NCBI RefSeq assembly: GCF_029227915.1
Contig: NC_079882.1
Coordinates: 8,492,001-8,556,000 of the forward strand
DNA: 64,000 nucleotides
Direction: 5' to 3'
DNA from: Hydractinia symbiolongicarpus
Lineage: Eukaryota > Cnidaria > Hydrozoa > Anthoathecata > Hydractiniidae
A program made the translations under genes and the position numbers. Below, piece after piece: positions 35,918 through 49,017 of the stretch (the stretch's first letter is position 1; every line of letters begins with the position of its first letter). The notes under the pieces are model-generated. The model saw only the letters and a program-made list of their open reading frames with translations, ran no database searches and was not told the origin of the DNA.

Positions 35918-37440
35918 TTAAAACAATTTCAATGGAACAGATAATCCCTGTACATTAAGCGTGGGACTGTTATCACAAATATACATGGCCTCAGCTATTT
36001 TTTTCTTTTTAAAGTGGTGAACATTATCTATCAAAATACTGAAGTTCTTTTGTTCACCAAGTTGGTAATTCTCAATGACTGAATGTTTTAGGATGTGAGA
36101 GTTCTTATCGCGTTTTTGGTGGTCTATCTTTCATTAAGCCTCCTGGCTGTTTCACCAATGTATGTAGCATCGCACTATTCCACCGGACAAGTATATTTGT
36201 ACACAACACCATGTTGTGTTCATCCTTGGTTCTATTTCACAGAAAATAGCAAACATAACATTTTACATTGATCAGCAATGCGTGGCTTGACATTGGCTGA
36301 TAGAAACTGTTTAAAAGTGTTAGACGCTTTACTAAGCAGTTACCATTATTTTCTAATTCGCTTTTCTTAAACGAAATTAACCTTATTTATTTTCCCGTAG
36401 CCAGACTTGACAGAATAAAAACCATGAAAGGTGTTATTGGAGATTCATTGGTGTCTTCTTCAGAAACAGTGTCGGCATTTTGAATGTTGAAATTTCGCTG
36501 TGTGTTATTAATTACATTAGATACAACTGCTTCGGGATAAGTTTTTTATAAACACATTTTTTAAGTGATTTAGTTCGTATTTCAGATCTTGTGATTAAGA
36601 GCATATATTAACGCTCTCAACACCAACCATTTAACCGTTTCAACTTTCCATGGGCGTGATGCAGATGAATTCTAGTGCATTTATATGTCAGTGTTCGTGT
36701 CTTTTCGATAAATAGATGTGTTTTTACATCAAGAAAGGCTATGTAGTTATCGTTTTTAACTTCATATGTTCACTGGATATTCGAATGGTAACTATTAAGT
36801 GTGATTAGCACATTGTTTATCTGGTTTTCATTAACAGTGTTATTTACATATTTCTTCCAAAATTTTACTGAATTTTTCTAATTTTGGGACTATTTCATTC
36901 TCCAACTCAACCATGAAGATATGCTAGGACTGGTCCTAGAGGCGAGCCCATTGCTACACCATCTACCTGAATATAAGTTGGTTGTTAAAACTGAAATGTA
37001 CATGTTTTGTACATGAGATTAATAGATGTTTCATTTCCTCTCGCTTAATTTTTGTTTCTATAACTTTTTCAGCATATATCTTTTGCAATATTATGTCTAT
37101 CTTTTGTTCCAACGGAACGTTGGTGAATAAACTAGTGACGTCAAAAGGTACTAGTTTGTAATTATGAGGTATCTTTTCTCCTTTCAATAATAATATAAAA
37201 TCTAAAGAGCTTTCAGTAGTATATGTTGACTTTGTCAGCGGTGTTAAAGATTTCGCGAGGTAGTTTGATGTGTTGTAAGTAGCAGATCCGATATTCGATA
37301 TGATGGGTCGTGATGGTAAATCGTCAGCTACTGTAGAATTAGGTGGTATCTTGTGAACCTTGGCGGTACCATAAAACTGAGCAGGGCTGGAACCTTGTGG
37401 ATACAACTTTTTGTATTCGTTTTCTGTGCTCTCTGAACTT
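35918..37440 (-). pseudogene. Penelope-like retroelement, decayed RT and GIY-YIG
   Basis: Minus strand. 37406-36963 is open and shows reverse transcriptase motifs AQFYGTAKVHKIP, RPIISNIGSA and FDVTSLFTNVPLEQ. QVDGVAMGSPLGPVLA follows at about 36970-36920. After many stops and frameshifts, 36215-36120 gives a GIY-YIG start (CDATYIGETARRLNER) preceded by a Cys-rich YKYTCP. The end reads AEAMYICDNSPTLNVQG before a stop at 35918. The order RT then GIY-YIG is diagnostic of Penelope/Neptune-type elements. The RT catalytic box (YVDD region) cannot be found, so this is a dead relic. Confidence 0.85.
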
Positions 37441-37689
37441 GATTAATTTGTTTTCTTATTGACATTTGGTGTTATATACATAGTGGTTGTATTATAAGAT
37501 GGAGCGTAAATATCTACGCAAATGTTTATCGTCGTCTTGTGTTTAATCCCTTTCTAAACTGCCTTATCCCAAAAGAGCCAAAGCTCTTTTGTTAAAATTA
37601 TTCTTCTATTTGATTTTTAATATTAATTATTAATCAACCGCATTTGATGTGGTACTTTAATATCAGATTTTTATTTCCTTAAAGGGCGG

Positions 37690-38260
37690 AAGAAATTTAC
37701 ATGTGTAAGGCTTTAACAAAAAAGTTAGGAAAGAATTGGCAAGTCAGGAGCAATCCATACACATAAAGTTGGCTAACATTTGCGAAATTGCCTTCACAAA
37801 ATATTCAGGTGAGAATTCCCGATTTCAAAAGCAATCCATACATAACACATTCGGTTATGTTGGTAAATCGAGCCTCTGATAAGTAAGAGATACAGTTATT
37901 TCCGCAAATTAGACCTTTGATAATCATTCAGGAAAGAGCTCCTGTTTCTAGAAGCAATCCATACATCACAGATTCAGTTGTTTCGGTGGATTGGCCCATT
38001 GTTAAGCATTCACGAAAAAGCTTCTGTTTCTAGAAGCAATTCATACATCACAGATTCGGTTATTTCGGTAAATTGAGCCATTGGTAAACATTCAGAAAAA
38101 GGATCCTGTTTCTAAAAGGAATCCGTACATAATAGATTTGATTGTTTCGGTGAGCTAGGTCGTTGAAAAAAAATTTAGGAAAATGGTCCTGTTTCTAGAA
38201 GCAATCCATACTTAGCAGGTTTCGTTGTTTTGGTGAATTGGGCCTTTCATAACACCGAAG
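37690..38260. repeat. Degenerate tandem repeat, about 75-85 bp period
   Basis: Six or seven units built around CTGTTTCTAGAAGCAATCCA followed by TACAT and a TTTCGGT-AATTGGGCC segment (for example near 37940, 38020, 38100 and 38190). Confidence 0.75.
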
Positions 38261-39853
38261 TCGGCACTTGTCTATGGCATTATCAGTTAAGCCCTGCAGA
38301 TTTCTCTCGTTTCGCTTAATTTTGGCCGGAAATGAATTGTGTCTAATGTATTATCACATATACGAACTCTACTTGTCTTGTTTCGATGAATTGAGGCCTG
38401 AATACTTTTGTATATAGCGATTATCTCTTGGTTGAACGAAACCTTTTTTTGTTTCACAACATTAAAACTTGTTAACATATACTGGAATGAACTTTAGGCA
38501 AACGTGTATCACGTCGTCTTCGTTAAGGATTAATCTGTTATGCTTTCGAATATAGAAGAATCCGTTTTTTTTGTGAAACAATTGTTAATATATATTGAAC
38601 GATTGTAGTTTGTAGTTGTAGTTTCTTGATGAAATGTGTTTGTGTATTTCATAGACTGAAGTTATGAATTATACTTTCAGGTTTATTGAATGGTTTTATG
38701 ATGGTTCTCATAATGTATATAAATGTACTGACAGTAATTCAATTTTTCTTTGTAGTTTCCTCAAATAATTATTTTTTTCAAAAAATATGCTCATGCACTA
38801 CGAAAGTCAAAACCATTAGCATCTGTGGCATCACAGAATGTTTCACAAGAAGATTACTACTTCTTTATATATTGCTTTTTGTTAATATAGAAAGTTTTTT
38901 ATGTGATTACTTCAAAAAAATATGATCAAGCTTGTGGCCATCCTTTTTAATATATTACATAGCATGCCCGGAATGATATTTTGAAACATTCACTTTCTGT
39001 TTGATAGCCCATTGTGATTGATTTCAATTTATTTCCACAAATGAATATATATAATACAGTGCCACGTATGAGGTGAGCTAGTTTTACGTATACTATACCT
39101 CTTGTATTATTATAAGAAGCAAATAAGTACTTGTTAAAAAAATATATTCTACAAATAGTTGAAATAGTATACAGCTAATAGTTTTGATTGAAGTAGAATG
39201 AAATGAATGCGGGCTAAAAGACTTTGGAACAAACTCAATTTCTTTATTCCCTTTATAGTTCAGAAACATATTTTAATGACTTGACACAAGTTGATAATAT
39301 AAATTGATTACAAACAATAGAACATGCTGCGTGGAGTGAGTGAGGAGGAGAAGAAGAAAACTGTTTTGAACATAAACGATGAAGATCCGTCTCGGAGATG
39401 GAGACCCGTCACGTCACTTTAATTTTAATTGGGTTTTTATAGTTTTTTCGCGCACTTTCACATTGTCTTCTAATCTCCGTACGAATAGGACAAGCGTGTG
39501 GTAAAAGTGAGAATCGAAAATATCGTAGTTCTTGATTGAAATCTTAACGTAAAGAGTTTCTTCAAGCAGCAAAAAGGAAGCAAGTAGCTAGACATTTCTT
39601 TTTTGAGTATGCCGACTTCTTCTTCACATCTTTTCAACAGCTCTAATTCAATCAGAACAACTCTTTTAAATTTCATCGACAATCCTTTAAAAAATACGAT
39701 GTAGTATATATTGGGAGATATTTTTGTGTAACAATATTTTCGTTGTTGCCACTATTTTTTGAGCCCTACAGTACCTCTATCCTAATGTTTTCACAATAAA
39801 TGTAAAATCGTGATATACGAAGTGTCAAGAAATGTAACAACAATTCTACTTAC
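38261..39853. other. Gene-free stretch
   Basis: AT-rich, nothing recognised. A minus-strand frame at 39682-39470 begins with a helical, charged segment (ELELLKRCEEEVGILKKEM) but has no supporting context. Confidence 0.4.
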
Positions 39854-39973
39854 CATCAATTCCGGTATTTTCCATCCATTGGGATGACACTTTATGAAGT
39901 CTACCCATAGTTGAGAACTGTTTTGTGATGGCGGCATTGTAGCCAATAAATCCAATGCTAATTGAATGTGTTC
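39854..39973 (-). CDS. Candidate orphan coding exon (40 codons)
   Basis: On the minus strand, acceptor TTTGAAG, then an open 120-nt exon, then donor GATG|GTAAGT. The peptide reads EHIQLALDLLATMPPSQNSS then QLWVDFIKCHPNGWKIPELM. It looks like real coding sequence (helical start, Trp/Cys/Pro-rich end) bounded by plausible splice sites and preceded by a pyrimidine-rich stretch. I do not recognise the family, and no partner exon was confidently found. A stretch at 47880-47755 (minus) that could read as a membrane segment was considered but not linked. Confidence 0.3.
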
Positions 39974-42900
39974 CTTCAAATATGAAAAAGTGGAAAATAA
40001 AGTATGATGACACAACATGTATCAACAAAAATGTATTGGAGTTTGTTTCACTATCCAAAATTCAAAACAACAGACAAAATGTTTTTGAATATCAAGCCAA
40101 AAAATCTGTATATTTTGAGATAAAAATATAGTATGTTCCCTAATTCTAATAACCATATCCTAATACTGTATATATTTAGAAATAAAAACACATTGAGCAA
40201 AATATTTCAGCATCAAGCATTCGTTGTAAAATTTAAAAACTTTAAAAATTGTAAAATTTAAACCCTCTACTTCTATTTTATACATAAACAGTATTGGCTC
40301 TCAAGTTTTACTACCATACAATATAATTTTCAACATTTATAATTTTTATCAGAGTCTCCACAGATTTACATACTATGTAATTCAATTCTCCTTTTATTAT
40401 CTGCCTTCTTTGTTTCTTGTTTGTCCTTATATGCATTGCTTCTGCCCATGAAATAAGGTGTCGTTGTCCTTTTCGCTAGCTGTTGTTATTTTTAAATTTT
40501 TCACGGAGAAACTTTCCCATTTTGCTAGATCTTTTTCAGAGAGAAGATATATTCAGATGATAGAATATATCTTACCTACTTTAATCATAGAAACTTTGCA
40601 AGATTGAATTGAATTGAAGAAGAATTTCGAAAAGTGAAATTAAATTTCGTGAGATAAATTTTCGCCATGGCACCATTATGCGATTGTTTCATGAAAAGTA
40701 CATACACATTTTCAATGTGTTTATTGAAATTTCAACACGTTCTTGTTTCAATTATTCCTTTTGAAATTCACTATATTGGTCAGGAAGGAATCATTTTTAG
40801 CTCGAAATATAATTTTTCTGCACTTCACTCACAAGCTACCTAGATATACAACCACCTTCAATCTACATTCGCTCGGCGTTCATTTTTTTAAATAATGAAA
40901 CAATATTCAGCAACCTTTCCCAACAAACTATCTGATGCTGATTAATTAAGTCTCAAATGATCCTCCATTATAGGAAACTTCATAGATTGTTATTAAACAA
41001 TTGATATTTTATATTCTTAGCCTTTTACTTTGTGTTTAGTACTCTACTGTGAGTTCCTGTGTTATGATAGTTATCCTTTTTAAGCAATTTAGTTTGGTGC
41101 GGTTGTCTATACCATGGCAAACAACTCTGTTTGTGAGTGACCACGGTAAAATATACAGTATGAATTAATGGCCCCTTAACTCACCGCTGGAGGCAAAAAA
41201 GAAGGTGAGATAACTCTTGTACACGCCTAACTGGCTGGCCATCTCCAAAGGCTTTCAGTCTGTCTAGCCATAAATTTGGCCAGGAGACCCAGCGTTGTCC
41301 CTTCAAACCACCCTTATAATCATTTTTTCTTTCTCTATAAAAGAAAGCTTAAATAACTAGGCCAGCCATAAATTATAATATGAAATGTTGTGGAAGGTTG
41401 AGCTGGGTATCCTGGCTACAGCCTCTGCTGTCTAGTGTAAGTGGCGGCTTCTCAAGTTTGTACATACCGATGATGGCGTAAATAAATAAATCTTAGTGTT
41501 ATATTTCCTTGTCTGAAAACAGGGTAGAGGGTGGGGAACAAGGATGCAGTAGTCCGTAAACCGCGGAGCGCCCTGCAGTGCAGCGGATAGACGCAGAAGC
41601 GATGCGCTCCGCCCTGACATGGTCACCAGGTCTCTACATTATATGGATTCTTGGATCTCCTGAAAAAATCATCATTATATCCATTTTTTATACATATGGT
41701 CAATATATCAATATTTAGAAGCCCGTTCATTCCAGTGCATATGGACATAATATCCATTCTACATTATCGATATATTGTCCGTTTTTTATAGTGAGGATGT
41801 TGTAAAAACAAAGCTTAGAAGTCAAAAAAGTCATAATTAATATTAATTAAATAATACTATTTAAATCTGACTGTTCAAATCTTCGTTGTCGAACCATTAA
41901 CTTTTGATTAATCACGATAGAAAATTCGAAGAGCTTAAATTTCTGATTTGTTTCCATTTTAAAAAAGCTGCAAAAGATAAATAAGAATTTCATCCATATC
42001 GTTACTTATCGGTACTGGCATGGATAGAACTTGATGATGTGGTTACAAAAGATTGCGTAACAAAGCGTACGGCGGTTCTTATTATTAATGGCAATTAAAA
42101 ATAATTAAAATACCCCGATATCGAATTGAACCTTCGATTTTTTTGTAGATTAATGGAGCTTATTCTGTTCACCGCAATTTTGCACACAAAGAGACGGAAA
42201 AAGGGTATAACTGTATGAATTTTAAATTTTGAATTGATTTGGATTATTGTTTGTTGCAGTATGAAACTAATTACTGCACACCATGTTGTTCTTCCATTTG
42301 AACTACCACCTTCAAAGATGGATTGGATTCGAACCAATAACTTTCATGGTTTTACAACAATAGACATTTGCTTGGAATTCACAAAAGTCAATGTCACTTC
42401 AAATAAAAACACATCATAAAGCTTGTTGTTACAAAATTAATTGTGAGTTAAAAACCCTAGCTAAGTATTACAGGTTTATTGAAACTGTTGTCTCCTTGAA
42501 TTAACAAACTTTAGACTTCGCCAAAGTTTTTATTAAAGTAAAGGGTGTAGCCAGCTATTTGAAAACTTTTGTTGCAGCCAACTGGTATTCGGCTATTTTT
42601 GCTTTTTAGGCAAATTTTTTAAAAAATTCACGTTAATTTAAATACAACCTAGACCCGGGACGACGTTGTACTTATGAAACATAATACAAGTTAACCTGGG
42701 AAGAGTTCAGGGAAGGGCAACAAAAAGTTAGTATGTATCACCATGCTCGACAGCATGACTAAATGTATTAATGTAACTGTTTCTCTTTTATTACTTGCAG
42801 AGTAATGAATTACCCAATGGGTTATAGCATATGCTTGCCATTTATAAAACAACGCCTCCATCCATGATCGTACGCATTTAATATTTTGCAACGTGAAATT

Positions 42901-43129
42901 CATCCTTGAACAAAATTTAAAATTTTAGGCCTACTAAATATCTTGAATTAACATTTAAGGTCGATTTTGATCACATGAAACGTGTACAACTGTTCTAAAT
43001 TTTAACGAGCTTGTTCGAAAACGCATGCTGTACAAAAAAGCAAGGGGAAACTTCATTCTAGTCAATACACAAGCAAGCGAACTGAATTAAGTAATAGGGG
43101 AAGATGTCCTATTAGGGTAAATATTTAGG
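39974..43129. other. Gene-free stretch with a GC-rich patch
   Basis: Mostly AT-rich. 41545-41640 is unusually GC-rich (CGCGGAGCGCCCTGCAGTGC) and is probably a repeat fragment. No identity assigned. Confidence 0.4.
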
Positions 43130-44390
43130 CAAGTAGCCAGGCCCATCCATACCTACACATACAATACTAAAAACAAAATTTAGGAAACTATTCCCGCAAT
43201 AAATACGATATTGAATGTATTGTGAAGCTAAACAAGGAAAAGCTTATTCTGATTAAAAAACAATTAGACAAGTAGCGAAACCTATCAATTCATCATTAAA
43301 AAAGTATTTTGGGGAATAACCTTACGCAATATAAAAAAAGAACAGAATAAAAAAACGTCAAACGATCACTTTTTTCTACTCAAAAATCGAAAGGGCGAGT
43401 AGCACACGCGTGCGTATATCATTGCATGTGCATACATCAAAGATTTTGTTAAAGCTCTCTCGCACCAAATGAAATGTTCAATGTTCTAGTAAGCAAATAA
43501 AAAAACCTTTCTTCTACTCTGTAAACAGGCAAGGGAGCAAAAGATCCTGCAATACAACCTAACAAAGAGATCTGATAAAAACGACATCGCGAAAGGTGAA
43601 GTATTAAATCTCTTGGTCGGCCAATTCGAGACTTTATTTCACTCAGAAAACAGGCACGAGAGTGTGAGACCCATCCATACATTATTTAAAATGAGAATTT
43701 TGGAAGTTGCTTTTCACGCTGAATAAAAAGTTAGATATCCATCCATACACTACTAAAAAGGAGATTTAGATAATATCAGATGTCCTAACATGTGAATTCA
43801 CAGGAAGACTTTATCCCACTCAGTAAGAAGCAGGAACGGGGGAGACTGATTCATACCACCATACAATATTAAAAGGATATTTTGCAAAACCTTCCTTCAG
43901 GCGGAAAAAACATACAGCATGTCGTAGCAGACCTGTGTATACAACACTAGTTCTCCTCAGTAAACAACCAAGAAAATGAGAGATCCATCCATACCTTATA
44001 AAAATAGAGATTCTATCGATATACATGCATCATTTAAAAAACGCATTTTTTTAATTTACCCTTCTCGCGAATTAAAATATTCAGCACGCCAACCTGGTAG
44101 AAAACTTTATGCTAGAAACTAAACAAGGAGTGATGTTTGATGCCCATCCATACACCACTAAGAAGGAGATTTTGGAAAAAAGTCGCAAATATGCTTGTAC
44201 GAAATAATAAATTAGATGTTCTAACAGCTCAATTCATGGAATACTTTATTTTTTATCTTAACACAGTAAGTTTGCTGGAATGTGGGACACCTATACATAC
44301 ATTTATCAAAGGAGAGATATTAAAACAAACAGTAGATTTGGATAACTATCCATACACAAATAAAAACGATATTTTAGAAAAATAATTGTG
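43130..44390. repeat. Degenerate long-period repeat with CCATCCATACA motif
   Basis: About ten copies of a phrase close to CCCATCCATACA-TA-TAAAA followed by AGATTTTGGAA, at about 43140, 43270, 43540, 43670, 43738, 43852, 43984, 44142, 44290 and 44347, with variable spacing. ATCCATACA is also the heart of the repeat at 37690-38260. Confidence 0.6.
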
Positions 44391-47300
44391 TGTCATGTTT
44401 TTTTTGCTGTTTATAGGAAGCAGTGTAATTTGATTTTGAACTTTTAATATTTTTAAAACTAAAACCTCATGACAACAATGATAAAAAAGTATATGGACTT
44501 TTTTTGTTCGTAGCTGTTAGAAAAACTAATATTGCTAATATTTATAGGACACATTTTAATAGCAGACGATGTTTTATACTGTATAAATATTCATTATAAA
44601 TAAATGAATGAATAAAAAATGAATAAATAAATAAATAAACTATTCGGAGGAACATAGTTATTAATATAGTGTAACTAGCTATATAAAATTGAGTTATGAC
44701 TGCATCTTTCACGTTTTACCGGCAATGTTAATTGTCTACATTTATAACGACGATATGGTTGCTACGAAGTTAAGTTATATTGCGCTGTACAAGGCCCGTT
44801 CTTAAAGCTCTCTAGCCATTAAACGCTACGACTTTCTCATAACCGGTTGAAAATAGCTATTAGTTAATAATAGGGTAAATAGAATTTGATTTAGCTAATA
44901 TTGCGTGTATTTCGACTCCTAAAAAGAAATAGTACTGTAGCATTTTTTTTGCAAAACAGGAAAATTTGTTGAGTTATTTCTAAAAGGTTTTTTAGTAACA
45001 CTAATTGACCAAGGCAGTTCACAAGATAGCGTATAGCTCTGAATAGACCATTTCGGAGATTATGCGCCATTATGAATTTGCGGAACTCGGTGGTGCAAGT
45101 TGAACTTTGGACTTTACGTTTATTCAGTCATTTGCCTTGCGAAACTGCTGGCGGCAGGACAGTTTTGATTTTTGATATCTGTTTTTATCTTTGTGATACT
45201 AATTTTATGATATATATTTTGAAAAAAACTTTTATTAGGCACTTATTTGTACTTTTAATTTCTTTTTGTACAATAAAGGCAACTTAATATATCCTAAAAG
45301 CCTTTAAACTAGCTAGCTAACTAGAGGTCTCCCAAAAATGCTTTTAGGACACTGTACTGTAGCTAGCTATAAGGCTGTGATTAGTAATTAATGCTTGGTT
45401 AAAGGTAACTTCATTTTATATTTAGATATTTAAAAATGTGTAGCTGCTTTGTGCATTATAAACATATTGGCATTGGATTTTAAACTTGGATTATACTTTA
45501 CTTTAGAGAGAAATTTTTGATTTTGGAAATACCTTACTGGATTTGGACTTGAACTATGTTTTTGGATTCGTAAAGAAATGTTTAGGTTGTAATATTTGTA
45601 AAGATCTAGAGAGTTATAATCCATTGTCAAAATACTTGTCAAAACTCTATAGTGTTATTTATTCCTAAAGTGAAACTTAAGCTCGCAAAATAATCTGGCT
45701 TCTTTTCTATAACGGATGTGAAAATTTTCAATACACTGCCCATAGAGATACGGTAACAGGTTCAGTCGCAGATTTTAGGAATAGAGTCATGAGTCATTTT
45801 AATTGCAAATAATTATTATTTTGATATTTTTATAATTTTGTTTCTCCGTGTATGTTTGACCCTTGATTCGTCTACTTAAACACTCCTATCTATGAGTCTT
45901 TCAAGAGTGGTATTAGAAAGAATACCTGTCTTTCTTCCCTGCTTTCGCTATTGCCCTATAATTTTTTTGTACGCTTCTCTTATTGAAAAATATCAAAAAG
46001 GGAGAAATGAGTTTAGTTTACAGACTAAAGTGTTATTCAATTTTTTGTTTTTCTATGTTATTTGTTTCAGTCACAATGTATATTTTACATGATTTTTTGT
46101 TATATATACGTATGTCTTTGTCGGTTTCTTTATCAGAACACGCAATTATAGCAGTAACTTTATTACTAAAGTGTAAATCTTTATGATAAATAAATAAATT
46201 ACTCTGTGAAGCTTGTTTGAATTATTGGCATAATAAGTTCCATAGCAGAAAAAGCTATTAATTATTAATATGAGGGGTGGTAATAAATTGAAATGGGTCA
46301 TAAAATTTTTCGAAATTTGGTGTTGCTTGTTCAATTTTTCAACACAAGTCAATAATAAAAAAAGGTAGGAAATTAGCTCACTGAAGAGAGAGGGGTATTT
46401 CAACTGGCAATATTACCTGTACATATAATGTGACCCTCCTGAAAGTCAATATACTAAATAAAAATTTGACTACTTATTTGAATAATTATGGTATCAAGTT
46501 AGCAATATCTCTACACTGTCTCAACTTAACAAGGATTGTCCAGATTTCAGACATTTCTAGCCTAGTTAACTAAGTTTTCTTCGAGATATTAAAATTGAGT
46601 TTCTTATTTAATAATTTTCCAGTGCAAAACCGAATTAAAATCAACCAATAAACATAAAGCCAGCATGACCACATCTAACATTAAAGATTTCTCAATACTG
46701 ATCACGTGAGCAAAAAACAATAGAATTTCTTGCCTTAAAGTATTCACAAATTTCTTTCATACAAGACAAAAAATATCTTCTGAGCAATTGTATTTCAATT
46801 GGCATAACTGGTATTTTATTTAATAAAGCATGTTAACATCAAAGATAAATGTATCATAAATGTAAAAAACAACTTTTTAAGACAAAGCATTCTTACTACT
46901 AAGTGAGCACACAACACTATTCTTCTTGCTTTAAAAAATAAGATTAAAATAATTCGTTAACAAAATTCAATCTAGCTCAGGCTACAAAAAGTTAATTATA
47001 TGCTTAACTCAGATATCTTTGAAAAGATGCCATACACTGCCTCTTTTTTCAACAATAAATGCAAATGCACTAGCTCTTTTGGAACATGTATTCAGTATGG
47101 AATTAGCTACCTTTCATGTTGATAGAAAATATATTTAAAAAAAGTATTCTGTTTATATAAAAAATCAACTCTGGCCTACTTTTCACCACATCAGATTTTA
47201 AAAACTAACGTTTTTCTCAAAAAAATATTTTAATTTTTTTATAAAATTATTATTCAACAGATAACCGAAAAAAACATATCAATTTAAACTTTTTAATAGC

Positions 47301-48357
47301 AAATTTCCAGAGTTAATGTATACTATTAATAGCATGGCTTTATTACGTATTATGACGTTTAACAGTTAAAAATTTATTGTTGCCAGAAATTGTATCCTGG
47401 AAGAATCAATTTTTATATGAAAATTATACCAATAATCATAATTTTCCTCAAAAAGTTACTTTTTGGTCTTATAACAGCAGATCACTGAGAATTTACACAA
47501 CTAAAAATCTTGTGGTAACATTTTTAAAATTAAAAATCTTGATTTTGTAAACATTATATGCACAAATTCTAAAAAATTATAAAAAAAAATTAAAAGTAAT
47601 TGGAAATATCATCTTTTTTAAAACATCTATGGACACGCTGCGTACAAAAAAAAAGAATTGTATGGAGCAAAAGATCGAAATGGAACTGAAGTTTAAAAAA
47701 AATGTCTTTTAGTAAAAAACACAATCGTTACGGAGAAAATATCACTTGCCGTAAAAATATAGTCTGCGGCCATGTGGAGGGGCGGATGGACATAGCAAAC
47801 AAAATAGTAGATGATCGCAGTGAATACAACATGGTATGACATAGCCCTCCCTTTGTCATGTATTCCTGCAGTATATATTTGCTATAGGTTACTTCTAACG
47901 ACAAAGCAATGTGTTTCGTTAATATATTAACACTTTTAAACCACTCCATAAGTGAATAATAAAAAATAAAAAATTGCATGCGCAAATTAACAAATATAGG
48001 TTCATTCGTGTTGTTTTTTTCATGGAATTCCTGGTACAATGTGCATATGTTATACAGTGACAGTCTTATCTCTAGTTCTGATTCACTGGTGGGACTGTCA
48101 AGATTGAGGCCCTAGACGCCTCTTTAGTTTTGATCTTTAATAAATCCCAGTTAAATGAGATGTTCCAAGGGTACAATCTTAACGGCCCCATCACTGCTTC
48201 TCTGCTATCGTAATAACTCCAGTTTAAAATGGTGCCAGGAGTAATTCTTGTAAGTAGATGTTTTTTATCTTCTCTTTTTTTCTCATTTTCTGTGATCGCT
48301 TTTACTTTCGATTTTTTGTCGATTTATTATTTGTTACTTTTTCTGTTTAAAGTGTAA
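44391..48357. other. Gene-free AT-rich stretch
   Basis: No supported gene. A short AATAAATAAATAAATAAA run lies near 44600-44640. Confidence 0.5.
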
Positions 48358-48580
48358 ATGATACAGTTTCCCTGTAGTGTGTGTGGAAAACCAGTTAAAA
48401 ACAACAGACATGCAATTTTAAGCAATTATTGTGATAAGTGGTCCCACTGTAATTGCAATGAAATCTATAATTTTGATTACCTATTTCATTAAACAAGGTC
48501 CAATGATCCTTGGCTATGCCTAAGTTATGTAAATCATGCCATGCCCTTTTTTTATTCCTCAGATACAAATGTTGTAAAAA
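48358..48580 (+). pseudogene. PHD-finger fragment of retroelement type
   Basis: A 44-codon frame reads QFPCSVCGKPVKNN, then NYCDKWSHCNCNEI. After a frameshift the expected continuation SNDPWLCLSYVNHAMPFF appears (about 48500-48560). Cys-x2-Cys, Cys-D-K-W-x-H-x2-C and DPWLC are the PHD pattern found upstream of LINE polyproteins in invertebrates. One late Cys is lost. Remnant only. Confidence 0.6.
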
Positions 48581-48602
48581 TATGGACAATGCTCCCACTT
48601 CC

Positions 48603-48780
48603 GTAATAACTAAAACAGGTAACGACTAGTCTCCGCAGAACCACCACAGAACAAGCAGCGAACCACCAGTCTCCGTAGAACAACCAGAGAACCAGCAGCG
48701 AACCGGCAGTACTATGACAGAACGAGTAGTCTTGGTTGAGAACCACCAGAAAATGTTGATGAGAAAAAACAATAGTTGAC
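48603..48780. repeat. Left arm of inverted repeat around the Copia element
   Basis: Starts CGTAATAACTAAAACAGGTA and continues through GTCTCC-CAGAACCA into a degenerate 20-30 bp repeat rich in GAACCACCAG and AGCAGCGAACC. The reverse complement lies at 55080-55198. Confidence 0.75.
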
Positions 48781-49017
48781 GGAATCATCAGAATAGCGAT
48801 CGCTGTAAATGCTCCATGCTTTATAAAAAAAAAAAAAAAAACTGCAAAATTTCGGTAGAATTTACTATCCCGCCCCTTATTTCCGGGAATATTGAGAATA
48901 AATTAGTAGTATATGTCATTATGTTCATTATATCTTTTAGGTTTATATGTACGGCTTTATGCCATAATTAAGAATAAAGATCTATTCACATTCTGGTAGC
49001 AGAGGCTAGTTAAGAAG

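Noticed and set aside
41545-41640. GC-rich patch considered as a CpG-island promoter
   Set aside because: Only about 95 bp, no adjacent gene start; more likely a repeat fragment.
42691-42903. Minus-strand 70-codon frame
   Set aside because: Composition is protein-like, but there is no recognised motif or convincing exon partner.
47728-48039. Minus-strand frame with a possible membrane segment near 47755-47880
   Set aside because: One alternative frame reads like a transmembrane helix, but splice sites are weak and no neighbouring exon fits; not supported as a gene.
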